Shown here one piece after another: positions 10,489-23,685 of a DNA stretch of 64,000 nt. Made by a program: the position numbers and the translations under genes. Below the pieces are notes generated by a model, which did no database searches, had not been told where the DNA came from, and worked only from the letters and a program-made list of their open reading frames with translations. This stretch comes from Siphonodentalium dalli (taxonomy: Eukaryota > Mollusca > Scaphopoda > Gadilida > Siphonodentaliidae). Numbering within the stretch: the stretch's first letter is position 1; each line of letters opens with the position of its first letter. The stretch covers positions 167,270,394-167,334,393 of the forward strand of contig CP136069.1 in assembly GCA_032622095.1 (NCBI GenBank), written 5' to 3'.

Positions 10489-12341
10489 CGTAAATGACGT
10501 CATACGTAATTAGCTCGATCGGCAAAGAATATTGGGTCGACGGAAGATAGATTGCAGTTGATTTCGGATGAATTACGGAGAGTCACTGCTTTTGGGAGTA
10601 AATATACATGTACGTGGATGAACTACACGTATCCGTATCAATATTATCCCAGTGGAAACAGACAGTACTGTGCAAGTTCTTCACAAAGTTCACAAGAATA
10701 AAAATTGCAGGAATAATTGTTAATTTAATAAAACACACATATCTATGTTAATATATTCACCCTGAGAAACAATTATTGCCATTGTTGCTAATTAATAAAA
10801 TACTTATTAATTGGTTGTTTCCACATTGACCGAGTTATGAGGCCAATATGGAAACAATCAATTAATAACATATAATATGAATCTAACATATTGTTTTAGC
10901 CCAATGCTTGTTTGGATATGATTTTGGTGTTACATATGGGCTATTTTGTAATATTCTCCGTATATCTATAGAGAACCGGAGCTACCGCGATTAAGATGCA
11001 AAGAATCGGAGTCCTCAATAGAGAACCGGAACCTTCACCAGATTTGCTTTATAGCTTGATTTCTCAAAAAAATGCGAGTTACAGTTAATGTTTTTTTGTT
11101 AGTATCGACAAGTGGATATTACGGGCTCCATATTTCCAAAGTTACGACGAAGTATTAGCTTGGGAAAATGTTGTGGAAATGAAGAATTTTCTTTACCAAA
11201 TGACAAAAATACCGAGTAAATTCCGAATAGCATTTTTTAATTTTGGCGATAAACTGACCCGATTTTGGAACAAATAGTACAAGTCTTCACTTGTGCAACC
11301 TTTGTGCAACCGAGGAAACGCGTGGCAGAACGATTGCTTTGAGTTTGATGTAACGAAAATGAGCTGAAATGCAAAGAATTGGAAACTTTACTCGGTAGAT
11401 AATGTAAATAACACTCAACAGATAACCAAATAGTCGCGCCCCAGAGCGCTCGAACGCCCGCTATGTTTTCAAGCGTTCGATACACTTTTGAGCGGTACAT
11501 TGGAGGAAAACACGACATCACACAATTGTCCCTAATGGAGATACTTTCCGTTACATCCGTTTATCGCGGAAAATCTCGGTCAGTTCTTTGTTCGTGTGCA
11601 TCATTAAACACGAATCTAATGTGAACTCGAGAGCTATATACGGAGGGCCTGCACGGGTTAACTGTTTTGTTGCATGGCCGTTATACTTCATACACCAATC
11701 CATTTCAGTTGCTTTCAAGATCCGCAAATGTTATCGAATTGTTTTATGTTAAATCTGAACCTCGTGAAGTGGGTACGCTTTAAAAACAACAGGGAGTTCA
11801 CGGTTCACCAGGGAGCATTGTTATACAGAAATGTTCTATTTACCCACACGAATACCAGGCATGCATTACCGTCCGTTTCACGATGAATTGAAACTAAAAA
11901 TGGGTTCGATTTTTACGACGACGCGTAATATAATCTTCAAGCATAATATTAAAAGCTAATTGCGCACTATGTGAAATTTTCCCTGACAAATTTTCAGGCA
12001 ATAAAAACCAGATGGAAGTGGTGCGCATTGTTATAAATATGCTATTAATATGAATATTCATGCATATGCACATCTGCTTACTACGTGATCAATATGTAAG
12101 ACAGATCAATGGGTGAACAAAATTATTTCGAGGAAGGATCTGCGATGGAGAGGCCGCTCAATTTTTTCCTCGATTTATGACAGGACTTTTCCAGTGTGCC
12201 CAATGTTGTATTACTCCTGTCACATATTAAAGAGATCCGTGCAAGGCAATCGCAGTGGGTAAATGTGAAAACAATATACAAGTCTGTAAAAACATCACCA
12301 ATAAGAAGAACATGGAGACATACAGGATCTCCAACGAGTTT
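10489..12341. other. Unannotated region
   Basis: A CRE-like TGACGTCA lies at 10495-10502 with no gene attached. Paired GAGAACCGGA blocks occur near 10972 and 11022. Open frames are short with no recognisable motif. Confidence 0.4.
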
Positions 12342-12454
12342 GTTGGGATATAATATTTTATGAAACGAGTTTGATAAATTTGATTCACAACTAGTCGTAG
12401 ACGAGTTTTGAATCAAATTTATCTAACGAGTTTCATAAAAATCTTATATCCCAA
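12342..12454. repeat. ~113-bp imperfect palindrome
   Basis: TTGGGATATAATATTTTATG at the left is mirrored by CATAAAAATCTTATATCCCA at the right, and TTTGATAAATTTGATTCA by TGAATCAAATTTATC around a short loop near 12400. It could be a small foldback MITE; no target duplication is obvious. Confidence 0.65.
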
Positions 12455-12999
12455 CATAACGAGTTGAAGATCTTGTATATCACATGAACAAACTAGAGAT
12501 GTATGCCTTTTAACAAATCAAAATCTTTAAAAGAAGCTGAAAAATTCACGTAAAATGCATACATGCACGGCGTTGGCTGAGACGCTTCACAACTGTATTT
12601 GACAGTATTGCGCGCTCTGCCTTGCGACGAAATATAGCCCCCAATTTGCCTCTTTGTTTTTTGTGCCTATTTTCATTAGTGCAATGAAGTTTTAAATTGA
12701 CAATAATTGAAATTTATTGTACAAAGCATTCATTTTGCAATGTCTGGTATTGTGTTAAGCGCGGCTTTTCTAAATATTATTAATCCGCGCGGTAATTTAC
12801 TTGGCGCGATGCCAAATAAATCCGGGAAGCACGCGGCGATTAATCACTAGTGAAAGATAGGGATATATCTAATGGATTTTTCAATAATATTATAGGGGAT
12901 TCAGGTGATATATAGCAAGTTCTGGCACAATTTTTAGGCTGCCATTGTTATCATATAATTTATATAAAAAGTGATTAGTGGGTAATTAGTTTTTTTTTA
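12455..12999. other. Unannotated region
   Basis: Nothing recognised. Confidence 0.4.
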
Positions 13000-13290
13000 G
13001 ACCAACAGTCGCAGGTTTCTCCACTTTTAAACAAACATTTGGAATGGGGTGGCATTCAGTTGTAAAATATTCCAACCTTGGGGGCGGGGGTCAGGTCGGA
13101 AATTTCCAACAGTTCGAAAGTTTGAGGTACCGGTTAAGATGGGGTGCAGATATAATTTTGGGAACTGGCGAGATTTGTCTGGTTTGGGAAGACAGTGCAG
13201 TTGGAATTTCATGGTGGCCACGCCCCCACCCCCCACCCCCCCCCCCCCGCGGAGACTCTTTAGCCGCATTCCTGCATAGAGCAATCGTGT
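13000..13290 (+). repeat. Diverged dispersed repeat (C/G-run family)
   Basis: Contains TTAGACCAACA, GGTTTGGGAAGACAGTGCAG, TGCAGTTGGAATTTCATGG and a long C run at 13230-13248, followed by TTTAGCCGCATTCCTGCATA. The same ordered blocks occur at about 19745-19945. Several overlapping open frames span the C run but are low complexity. Confidence 0.5.
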
Positions 13291-14069
13291 CTATCAAATA
13301 ATTATTGGAAATTCAAGAAACTCCCATCCGTTTTGAAATCATAACACTTCTATCCATACGTCTTCCACACCAGAAAATAGTAAGAAAGAACCAGTAAATC
13401 TATTTATGAAAGCTTCTGGTGATCAGCTGTCGACTTCTGAATGATGCGTTTTACCCGCTTTCGAATTGCTTGACACCAGAATATTAAACAATCACCTCTG
13501 ATAAAGTGGTGTATTGCTTAAGTACCCATTAACGGTGAAGCGGTGAGTTATTTCGAAAATAAGCTTCTTGTGCTCATTCTGATCGTTCTCGTGGTGTATT
13601 GGTGATGCATATGTATAATGACCATCGTCGATTGCCATTAATTTAGATTTTTTTTTTCGCCGATAAATGGAAAAATGTCGTATGGAATGTTAAAAATTAT
13701 TTGGTGTCCAATTGGTTGGGTATCTTTAAATCACGAAATAAAAAAGTACATAAACAAATAATATTGGATAGAAATATAGGTTACAGTAGCCGAATCCACA
13801 ATGCAACGACCAACTTCGGAGGACACGTCCCTCAACAGACGGTGAGTCCGGATTCGAAATAGTAATTGAAACGTGTTTTCGAATGTACAGTGGCGAGTCC
13901 ATTAATCGACTTAAACACAGTTGTTTAATATACAAGGCGAACTTACTTTTGTACAAATGAAAAATTCCGATAAATCTTGATAAATGAGACGTTTATGAAC
14001 GTTTTTTTTGCTGCATAAAAATAGTCCTAAAAGGGCACTACATTTGATAAGAATGTGGTTTAAATATGT
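13291..14069. other. Unannotated region
   Basis: No gene or repeat recognised. Confidence 0.4.
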
Positions 14070-14215
14070 AAAAAGTGGCGCCGTTCGAGTCATGAATGGG
14101 GAGGGGTAACACAGCTGATACAAATATGTTTGGCACTAATTTCCAACAAATGCATACACGTTCTTCTCCAACGATACGAGGAATCAAATCACCTGGGTTG
14201 AAGACGCCACATTTG
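14070..14215 (+). repeat. Single diverged copy of the 47.6-kb tandem repeat
   Basis: AGTGGCGCCGTTCGAGTCATG, GGGGAGGGGTAACA and TTCTCCAACGATACGAGGAA correspond in order to blocks at 47766-47890, showing that the unit tandem at 47.6 kb also exists as dispersed copies. Confidence 0.5.
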
Positions 14216-15495
14216 TTACCATTTGGATCAGGGATGGAGAGAGTGGAGGGACACTAACATTGATAAGAATGTTTAAGTCGCCGATATACATCAAAGTTAT
14301 TTATTGTCATCTCCATAATTCGTTCTAATGAATTTTGTTGGCGTTCAAATTTCACTACCTTGACACATGGGGACCGAATTAAGTCACTTGAACAATTATA
14401 TCTTGTCACCTGTCATATTTACATGGGGACAGGAATCAGGGTATTCAAATAGAGAGATAGCAAAACAGATACACCGAAGTAAGCATTAAAAGTATATTTA
14501 TCATTCTATATAACAGTTAGATATAATCTTGCAAAATGAGGGACCTTGAACCGTCAGCGGATGGTATGTTAGAATGGATCGTGTATTATAACACAATTGA
14601 GTCTGTCTCATTCAAGATATTTTCCACAAAAAAATTTATTTATCAAGAGAGATGGAAATGTATAGAAGGCCTGTTCAAAAATGGTGGTCACAGTTTGCAG
14701 TCAAATATAGTTTCTTCTGAGATAAGAGAACACACAGTCAGTATATAGCACACGACTGTTCAAGATCCACCAACAACTGGCACCTGGTAAGGATACATCA
14801 TCCCGGTACGGCGGATTTCTTCATTTTTTAGAATAGATTAATAGCCCAACATAAACAACAATTTTACCCTGTGTCTTTTGTAATGTAGTTGAATATACAA
14901 ACATTTCTTTTAAACTGATAATAATTAACCAGTATAGCACCATGAACAGAGGAGCACCTGGACATTTCTTTAATACACCTGTATCTTCATGGATATATGA
15001 TAACCATGTGTCCTCAAAATCTTAGTCTAACCCACTAGATTGAGTAATACATCTCTAAGTAAAACCCAATTGTGGTCTTTTATTTTTGCGAACTAATGTG
15101 TTTATGATGTTCACGTTTTGATCCCAATACAAATAGTTAAAACATAACGAAACAAAACAAACTAACGTCAATTCCAACAACGTCAATTCGACTCAACTGT
15201 CCGATTGAAAAACACGATAACGTCTGAAGTGCGCCCAGGTGTAAATAAATAAATACTTTGTTTTATTGGTGGGACAACTTAATCGCGATAAACAACATGA
15301 CAATCACTCCAACTAGGTGAGCCACTACTTATAATCTATGTATCAGAATGACGTTTTGTGATGTCATTTGCATATACAATTTATGAGAATACGTGTAACA
15401 CTTTGAGCAAGAGCATTCTCTATTCCCACCAAATATCCAAAGCAGTTGGTTTCACATCACTTTAACCTGGACAACGCCGGCAGCCCTGCTATAGT
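14216..15495. other. Unannotated region
   Basis: A 70-codon frame at 14536-14748 has ordinary composition but no recognisable domain or supporting signals, so it is not called as a gene. Confidence 0.4.
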
Positions 15496-15511
15496 ATTAT
15501 ATATATATATA

Positions 15512-16145
15512 CTAGCAGGTGGACCCGACTTCGTCCGGGCTGTTTCCCCTCTGCTTTTCGGCCAATTGCGCGATTTGACCTTGAATTGTCCATTTTGAAG
15601 GTCAAGGTCAGGTGGACACGATTTGACCCGTCCAAAACACTGCCCGGACAAAAGTACCCGACAAAAGTACCCGTCGAAATCCATCCGGTTTTACCCGATT
15701 TGACCTCGAATTGATCATTTTGAAGGTCAAGGTCAGGTCGGGGTCACGACTCAACCCGTCCAAAACATTCAGTGGACAAAATTAACCCTACGTATCAAAT
15801 TTCGTCGAAATCCAATCAAAATTCGCGATTTGACCTTGAATTGACCCGATTTCAAGGTCAATGTCACGTCGCACGGGCAAACGATAGGCTTACGACACTC
15901 CCCATACGAAAGTATCCACAGACACTAATTTTCATCGAAATCCCGTGATACTCGGGCGTTCGACCTTGAAATGACCCGATTTCAAGGTCAAGGTCACGTC
16001 GCACGGGAAAATTAATAGGCTCATGCCACTCCCCGGCCGAAAGTACCCCCACATACCAAGTTTCATCGAAATCGGCTCGGCCGTTTTCGAGTCCATCGCG
16101 AACACACACACACAGACAGACAGATCTTCAAAAATATATAATCGA
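15512..16145 (-). mobile_element. Helitron-like element, type A
   Basis: Minus-strand copy. 3' end at 15512 (CGGGTCCACCTGCTAG, next to a TA run at 15496-15511), 5' end at 16145 with GAAGATCTGTCTGTCTGTGT. It contains about five AAGGTCA-bearing units. The 3' hairpin GCCCGGACGAAGTCGGG is intact. It abuts a type B element at 16146. Confidence 0.75.
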
Positions 16146-16703
16146 CTAGCCGATGAGCCCGAAGTTATCCGGGCTATTCAAAAACCAAATTTCAATTCGA
16201 TAGCTCTACCCAGCCCGACGTTGTCCGGGCTATTCAAAAACCAAATTTCAAGTCGATAGCTCTACCCGTTTCCGAGATCTGGTCTGCGTATGCGCGAAGC
16301 TGGTGTCGCACGGGCTCGGCGACCCGATAAAATTCGTATCCGGGGCAAGGTACATTCACATACCAAATTTCAAGTCGATAGCTCCACCCGTTTCCGAGAT
16401 CTCGTCTGCGCATGCGCGAAACTGGCGTCGCACGGGCTCGGCGACCCGATAAAATTCGTATCCGGGGCAAGGTACATTCACATACCAAATTTCAAGTCGA
16501 TAGCTCCACCCGTTTCCAAGATCTCGTCTGCGCATGCGCGAAGCGGGCGCCGCACGGGCTCGCCAATACGACAACGTCGACCGCCTGGTCAAACTACACA
16601 CACGTACCAAGTTTCGTCCCGATCGGTCGAGAATCGTAGATTTGCATCAATGACATACAAACATACAGACAAACAGACAGATGTCTTCAAAATATATATG
16701 AGA
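16146..16703 (-). mobile_element. Helitron-like element, type B
   Basis: 5' end TCTCATATATATTTTGAAGA at 16703, 3' CTAG at 16146. Three ~122-bp units carry TGCGCATGCGC, the last with a GCGTATGCGC variant. The terminal hairpin is duplicated, as in 7444-7977. Abuts the next partial copy. Confidence 0.75.
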
Positions 16704-17176
16704 ACGCAAATTTCAAGTCGATAGCTCCACCCGTTTCCGAGATCTCGTCTGCGCATGCGCGAAGCTGGCGTCGCACGGGCTCGACGACCTGATAAAATTC
16801 GTATCCGGGGCAAGATACATTCACATACCAAATTTCAAGTCGATAGCTTCACCCGTTTCCGAGATCTGGTCTGCGCATGCGCGAAGCTGGCGTCGCACGG
16901 GCTCGGCGACCCGATAACATTCGTATCCGGGGCAAGATACATTCACATACCAAATTTCAAGTCGATAGCTCCATCCGTTTCCAAGATCTCGTCTGCGCAT
17001 GCGCGAAGCGGGCGCCGCACGGGCTCGCCAATACGACAACGTCCACCGCCTGGTCAAACTACACACACGTACCAAGTTACCACCCGATCGGTCGAGAATC
17101 GTAGATTTGTATCAATGACAGACAAACATACAGACAGACAGACAGACACACAGAGGTCTTCAAAATATATATGAGA
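16704..17176 (-). mobile_element. Helitron-like element, type B, 3'-truncated
   Basis: Three TGCGCATGCGC-bearing units and an intact 5' end (TCTCATATATATTTTGAAGA at 17176, preceded on the minus strand by A). It lacks the hairpin and CTAG at its 3' side and begins directly with ACGCAAATTTCAAG, so its end was lost at the junction with the neighbour. Confidence 0.7.
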
Positions 17177-19599
17177 TATCTGATTTTGTGACGTCACCAA
17201 TTATTATCCAATACGACGCAGCTGTTTTGAATTTCGCGAGCGCATTTGTCGCACAGCAGATCGGTGGCTTAAATCATTAATGTCGTAATCGGAAAATCGT
17301 GTTACTGTGTCTTTCGATTACTGGTATTGCAAACGAGAATTATGAACATTGAATTACAATGTAAGTTCATTCGTAGCGTTAGTTTACCTTTTGTTGAGAA
17401 AATAAGTCACAATAAATAACAACACTATAGTAATTACAGTCTGCACATACCGGGGCGAGTGAAAAGTGATCGAAATTCCTAATGTGAAATATAATAAGAA
17501 TGTCATCACTAATTTACCGTTCTACTGTGCGAAGGTGGGCATTTAATATACAGCACCTGGTACGGTGCGGTACTGTGCGAAACGAAATAACATATATTCA
17601 ATCAGGAATTAATTGTCATCATAAGACTATATAGTACACACATGCATGTGATAATCCATAAATATACTATTTTATGGAATCGAAAGGAACACATAATTAT
17701 GAACAAAGCAGAAGATACATTCAGGCGAACTCGGTCAATGAGGAAAGTTACACGATGACGTTGTTCTTTGATTTTCGTTGAAATCGACACGGTGACACAT
17801 TTGAATGACATGAACAGCTATGAAATGGACACGCTTCTCGGTATAGTATCTCCGCCGCAGTGCTCATCCAGAGTCAAGAAAAGAAATAAATTGGTTAAAT
17901 TCATTAAAGATGTTCTCGTTCCCCTCTCGACAAGGTATAGCTATTTTCACTTTGATGTTGGTACTAGTAGTTTATAACCATGAATAGTCTAGCTGTCGAT
18001 CAAGACTACCCGGAAGTACGATTTGCCTAATTTATACTCGAAATTACGATTGGGTCGAGTGAAAATATATATGTATATGGATATACATATTCCTTATGTA
18101 TATTTTCAGTATATACTTTACTTATCGTCCTATAGGATTTATGTTCCATAAACGATAGTCAAGTCGTTAAGCGTTTGATAATCAGCGTTTATTTACGATC
18201 ATGTTGGTGGTTAAATCGTCAATATCGGTCCATGCATTGTAAACCAATAAGCCATATAGGTATGCTATCGCCTTCTGCAATGTGGCATATTCAATGTCGT
18301 CTTATGCGCGGAATTTACTCGCGATGTTCATTTCATAACGGTTTTCCCCGAAAGCTATTGGGAAGTTGTCGATTTCATTAAATGTACATTCATGTGTGTC
18401 AGTGCTCCAAAGTACATGGCGATCCTCACACAAAATAATTCTATGATCACATTGCAGACATCGCGGAGCGGTCTGATATCATCGATAAGCATACAGTACC
18501 ATTCATTGGCTTGCGACAAACGTATGCATTGTCCACCAGCAAACATTTATAACCAACCAACCTCAAGGGATCCACTCTTTCAATCTTGCACCATAATGTC
18601 GACATGAACATATTGAATCACCGAGATGTTTCGATGTAAAAAGTACACAATAACGCTTGTCCGATAAAAGTATCAACTTAAAAGTTCGAATATTAGTGTT
18701 CACTAAATATATGCAAATTAGCAAAAACTGGTGTGTTTTGCGAATCCGTGGGGTATATAAGATCTATGATTTTAAGTACGTCGTAGTGATGTGAAATAAA
18801 TGAGTTACCGCAGTGTGTGTTTGGAGGTATACTTGCAATATAACATCAGGCGGGCGACAAAAACAATGTCTATCGGCTCAGCGGGCGACAGTGTGATTTG
18901 TCGCCCGGCACGTGACAGGACATGGGCCAATCAGAAGGGTTGAAAATAGGGAGGATGGTAACAATGTATGTTGTTATCGTGTTTCATTTGGCTCTGTGGT
19001 ATGAATTTGTCCTGTACGAAAGTGTTAGTACTGCTTCATGAAACAGATGAGTCGAGTCGAGTAGCATATAACACAAGTCCCACTTTACAAACTTTTGAAA
19101 TTACTTACGAACGTTGAAATTACAAACTTGGGGAGTGATAGTACGGAACCAAGGGGAGCGTAATATCACTTCCCTAACACGTGTAATTGAGTAGCGGAGA
19201 ACGTGGTCAGTAACATGAACGCTGGGAATCTACTAGTGTAAACGGCTATGTGTAAATTATCACTTCATGCCAAATCGAGTACTATGAACTCCGTTTCTCA
19301 CAAATTAGGAATGTTGCCCAGTACTTGTCATGTAAAAGGAAATCGCTCCATCGCAATGCGATTGGATCTGAGAATTTCCTTTCTTCGGTTGTGAAAGCTT
19401 CGGATTGCACAAGGGGATTTTAATGTGTTTGACCCGTTTTTCGAGGATTGTCTAGTTCTTTCGTTTTTTTTTTTTGCGTTACCTTATTTGACCACGATTA
19501 TAAAATTTGTCTATAAATGAGAACAATGAGAACTAAAACCACGGGCATGATAGAAGATCACCAGGGACGTTATCGTGGGTCCGGAGAATTGGTGTGGGG
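17177..19599. other. Unannotated region
   Basis: A TGACGTCA palindrome lies at 17189-17196. A GC-rich pocket at 18850-18910 has the inverted pair GGGCGACA / TGTCGCCC. Open frames at 17.7-18.6 kb have no recognisable domain. No gene called. Confidence 0.4.
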
Positions 19600-19960
19600 G
19601 TGTCTATCCACTCCAAAGTTGGTTGAAATTCGTAACTGTTGAAAATTTCTGACGACCCGACATAACATAAGTTGGAAATTTAACAAAAAATATTATGTTG
19701 AAATTATTCTCATTGTTTGCTTTTCCATCCGTGCATTAATTAGTGTCAATTTTGTTGTTTTAGACCAACACTATAGCATGAACCTTTTCAATAGTTTAAA
19801 AGCTTTACGTATGGGAAAGTTCCAGCCCAAGAGTGGGGCTAACGGAATTCTACAAACGTGGGAGTTTGGTCTGCTTGAAGGGGAGGGACTCGGTGCAGTT
19901 GGAAATTTTATGCTGACCTTTCCCTACGGGGACCCTTTAGCCACGTACTAGCAACGGGCA
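19600..19960 (+). repeat. Diverged dispersed repeat (C/G-run family)
   Basis: Shares GTTGAAAT, TTGTTGTTTTAGACCAACA and TGCAGTTGGAAATTT blocks with 880-1080 and 13000-13290 in the same order. Degraded, no clear ends. Confidence 0.45.
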
Positions 19961-20251
19961 TTATTTCCGAAACTGGGAAATTATCTTTGAACCCAAAGGG
20001 TTGAATTTCTCGAATGATGACGCAAGATTCCCAATATGTTAGAAATGGACAATCCAACGAACCTACACCGGTTGAAACTTTTGTCTGATTGCTTTACTCC
20101 ACAATTCGCTCATAAATCAGAAAAGCATGAACCGTGGGACTTTTGAAAGCATATCAGGATGAGACACACCTTCGTCATTACGGCCATGCATGACTTTTGC
20201 AACAGCAGTGTATACACTGCCGCAGCATCTCTGTGGATACACTTTGATTAT

Positions 20252-21852
20252 AAAAGGGGACATGACAATCTGCGGGATGGGATGGGATATGGGACAAAAC
20301 GACAATCTGCGGGACAGAATTTCAAATTGCGTGGGACGGCCGATATCTCGAGGAATACAGGGCGTAGGGGGCTCACGTTGGTGTCTAAGGAAAGGCCCAT
20401 ATTCGCCCTATCCACACATATTAACCCCGCCACTGACCGGACACCAGAAGTTGCATTATTTGATCGAAAACTGACCTAACATGGGGTGAAATTTGGGATA
20501 GCATGGCAATCTGCGGGACGGGATTTTCAAATTGCGTGGGACGGCCGATATCTCGAGGAATACAGCGCGTATAGGGCTCATTTTGGTGTCTAACGAAAGG
20601 CCGATATTCGCCCTACCCCGCCACTGAACGGACACAGGAAGTTGAATTATTTGGTCGAAAACTGACCTAACATAAAATGCCACAAACACGAAAAACTGCG
20701 TTCGACATTAATGTTTAGAATTTAGATTTCTCGACGAATACGCTAGCAAACACCAAGTTTTAGGTATCAAATAACGCAGTGGAATACTGTGCACTCGTTT
20801 TAGCTACAATATGGCTGTTTTAGTGCGAATACTGTAATGGCGAAACGCAAACAAGCGCCGATAAAACAGCTAAAAATAGACTCGATGTTTACATTTACAC
20901 GATCGATTTCATCTGGTATATTCAATATAATGGGGCGTATAGTATATCAAAATGTAGGATTAGACACAGGGAATGTTTTTTTTCAAATGGGTCCACCACG
21001 CGGTGAAATTGTTGCAGAAATTCGCTCCAAAATATTCGCACTTCAGTTGTGACTAAAAGCCCATATGCCGGAGCCCGGCGACTAAAAGCCAAGTTACAAA
21101 ATAGATTAACTGGTTTGAACGCACGAATATGTCAATGGTCAGACTGTTGGAAATAATACCCAATTTTTTTATGGACTTATATATACTTACGTGTGACACT
21201 CGAATTTTAATTAAATCCATGATTGTGTAGTCTTTCGTATATCACGAACACTGCGCGCACACATTTTATTGGAATACATGCCATCTTTGCCTTGTGTTTT
21301 GTTTAGTTTAGTTTTTTTGGCGGCCAAAGATGAGATGTGTTCGCACCACACTGTGCTAAGGCCAATGAAATCACTGAATTTCAGATTATCAGCTTAACCG
21401 CATTATTTCATCAGGATCTGAAGCAAATTAATGAACACCATAAACAATAAAAAATTAACACAGCTCTTCGTGCGGGATAATCTTTAAAGTCAGTGACACC
21501 TCAGTTATCCTGACAGACTGTACAAACATATTAATAATGGGGCATTATGCATCAGGAATATTTTTGTTAATTGGAATTGTCAAATCTAACATGCATGTTG
21601 TGGCTTCTAAGTAAACAAATTACCAGTTTTTTTAATGGAGGCACGATGTTAAAGGACTCTTAGTTGCAATTAAGACCCTCGCAATAAATGCTTCAACAAA
21701 CGCTCTTTATTGACTACCCTATACATGTTCTATGTATACTATAGGGCGACTGTATATACACAGACGGTATAGATAACTTTTAAGAGTGTTAACAATATTT
21801 TATTAGAACGAAAAAACAGAACGTCAGATTTACAATGTATACATAGAAAAAT
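20252..21852 (+). repeat. Left ~1.6-kb inverted arm
   Basis: The arm is repeated in reverse complement at 28685-30302 with few differences, from GGGACATGACAATCTGCGGG on the outside to CAATGTATACATAGAAAAAT on the inside. Its outer part contains two tandem ~205-bp subunits (GCGTGGGACGGCCGATATCT at about 20329 and 20534). A further partial copy lies at 54737-54850, so this is a dispersed element. The two arms are either long terminal inverted repeats around a 6.8-kb interior or two independent oppositely oriented copies. Confidence 0.75.
20837..21052 (+). CDS. Small ORF conserved between inverted arms, function unknown
   Basis: This 71-codon frame starts MAKRKQAPIKQLKIDSMF. The mirror arm has the matching frame (29485-29706), identical over most of the first 50 residues with a few substitutions (R4H, S26A) before the frames diverge. 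The lysine-rich start followed by a hydrophobic -DSMF- turn resembles N-termini of some cut-and-paste transposase proteins, but the match is too short to assign. Similarity may just reflect recent duplication of the DNA. No downstream transposase domain is present in either arm. Confidence 0.25.
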   Translation: MAKRKQAPIKQLKIDSMFTFTRSISSGIFNIMGRIVYQNVGLDTGNVFFQMGPPRGEIVAEIRSKIFALQL

Positions 21853-23159
21853 CTGGTTGTGTGTCCATCCGATCAGGAGAGGCATATCATTAGAGGTATG
21901 TAAATTCATTGGAGGTATGGACATTTGTCCACCATTTATCGCGCATGGTAATTATTAACAGACATGAACTTTCGATCCGATCAGGAGGAGCATATTAGTC
22001 CAGGAGATATTGATCGACCTCTGCACCCCCCCCCCAGGACTCAACTTCGCCCCATTAATTTTCTTTCTTAATGTCTCCTCTAATTTTTTTCGGTTGTTAT
22101 CAAGAAAAAAAAAGTGGCCGCAGGTTGTATATTAGCATAACGAATCGAGCGGAAAACAAGAGCGCATGTTATTACATCTTTACTATAACGGCGACCAAAG
22201 AGACCTGGTGCATATACAAAATGGCCGACATAATGGACGCCATTTTGTCTGGAGTCTTCTGCCATTTTTTTTTCTTGTTAATAACTGAAAAAATTAGAGG
22301 AGATATTAAGAAATGGTGAACATTTGCCCACCATTTATCGCGCATGTTCGTTATGATAATTATCAACAGACATGAACGTTCGGTGAAAAACCGTGAAATC
22401 TATAGCTGAAATGAAGTTGCAATTTATTTTGACTGCGGTTACCAACGAGACACAATTATCCCTCTTGTTACGCTCCGAACGTTTTAATACTCTTTAAACT
22501 TAACCTGTAAGACAAAATCTAAATAAGAGTGATATTAATTGTCACATGTTCTCGAGTCATATCTACTATTTTATACCCCGGTATCTGTATAACATTTGCT
22601 ACAAATTAATAGACCATCTTTAGACGTAATACCAAGAAATGACCCCCCCCCCCCCAGTGTAACGTGCTATATATTTGACTTTGTCAGTAGTAGAATACAG
22701 TCAAAACCATATCACTTATATACTTCCATCAGGCCCCATTCGGACGATGTCCGCATATATTACCGTGTATTAGCTATGGACGGGAAAACTGCCGGACGGA
22801 TTGAGCCCAAACTTCCTATCTAAGGGTAAGATCTCAGATGAAGTGTCATCGCACCGCTTCTGAGAACGTCAGAACACTCCTTCTCCATTCCCCCGCCACC
22901 GCAATGGAAATTCATGGGTTAATCGCGTGATAGTTAAAGAGCCTTCGTATCCAGAGTGCCGTTGATAAAGAGCGTATCTGTCCAGTAATGAGCGTGTTGT
23001 GTCTGTGTCCAGACATAAGCGTGTTGTGTGATTCTTATTGTTGCGCTTGCGCCCGTACTTAGGGGTCCTTAGGAATGGGGGGGGGGGGCGGGTCATCGGG
23101 TCAGTTTTTCCGCCCGATGTGACCTTCACCTTGAAACGGGTAGGCCTACCCACAAATGA
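21853..23159. other. Unannotated region with a Helitron-like scrap
   Basis: TTAATGTCTCCTCTAATTTTTT (about 22064) is mirrored near 22290-22312 (AAAAATTAGAGGAGATATTAAG), forming an inverted pair ~230 bp apart, possibly a small MITE. At 22768-22830 the sequence TTAGCTATGGACGGGAAAACTG matches the 5' part of the Helitron-like copy at 23160. Poly(C) at 22642 and poly(G) at 23079. No gene. Confidence 0.4.
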
Positions 23160-23482
23160 TCTAATATATATTTTGGGACTTCGGTCTGTTTGTTTGTCTG
23201 TTAGCTATGGCCGGGAAAACTGCTGGACGGATTTCGACGAAATTTTATACCTACGGGTAATTTTGTCCGGGTAGTGTTTTGGACGGGCCTTACCTTATTC
23301 TTCAGAATGGTCAATTCAAGGTAAAATCTGGTAAACTGACTGATTTCGACGAAATTTGATACCTTTTGGTACTTTGGACGGGGAGTGTTTTGGACGGGTC
23401 AAATAGTGACTCCGACCCGACCTTGACCTTCAAAATGATCAATTCAAGGTCAAAGCCCGGACGAAGTCGGGTCACCTGCTAG
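23160..23482 (+). mobile_element. Helitron-like element, type A, short copy
   Basis: Starts TCTAATATATATTTTGGGAC after an A. It has a short GTTT microsatellite, three shortened units with GACCTTGACC/AAGGTCA, the hairpin GCCCGGACGAAGTCGGG and the terminus TCACCTGCTAG, followed by T. At 323 bp it is the smallest complete copy in the window and gives clean boundaries on both sides (A|TC...CTAG|T). Confidence 0.8.
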
Positions 23483-23678
23483 TTTGATATAAATAGAACA
23501 AATCAGGAACAATATGAACATGTATAAATATAATATTGTTGCGCCCGATCGCTTGTTATTAAGTTATGACGTATTTGTATGATCTGCCGTTTTTGGGCAT
23601 ATAGTTTTTGTTTTAAATTCCGACCCTTGATACATAAATGAACTCTAAAACTACTTATACATAAATGTTAAATTTCTC
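23483..23678. other. Spacer
   Basis: Nothing recognised. Confidence 0.4.
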
Positions 23679-23685
23679 GTTTCAG

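Noticed and set aside
10495-10502. CRE palindrome TGACGTCA (also 17189 and 43715)
   Set aside because: Short 8-mers are expected occasionally in 64 kb and none lies by a gene.
13044-13301. Proline/glycine-rich overlapping frames around the C run
   Set aside because: Low-complexity translation of poly(C)/poly(G) inside a dispersed repeat.
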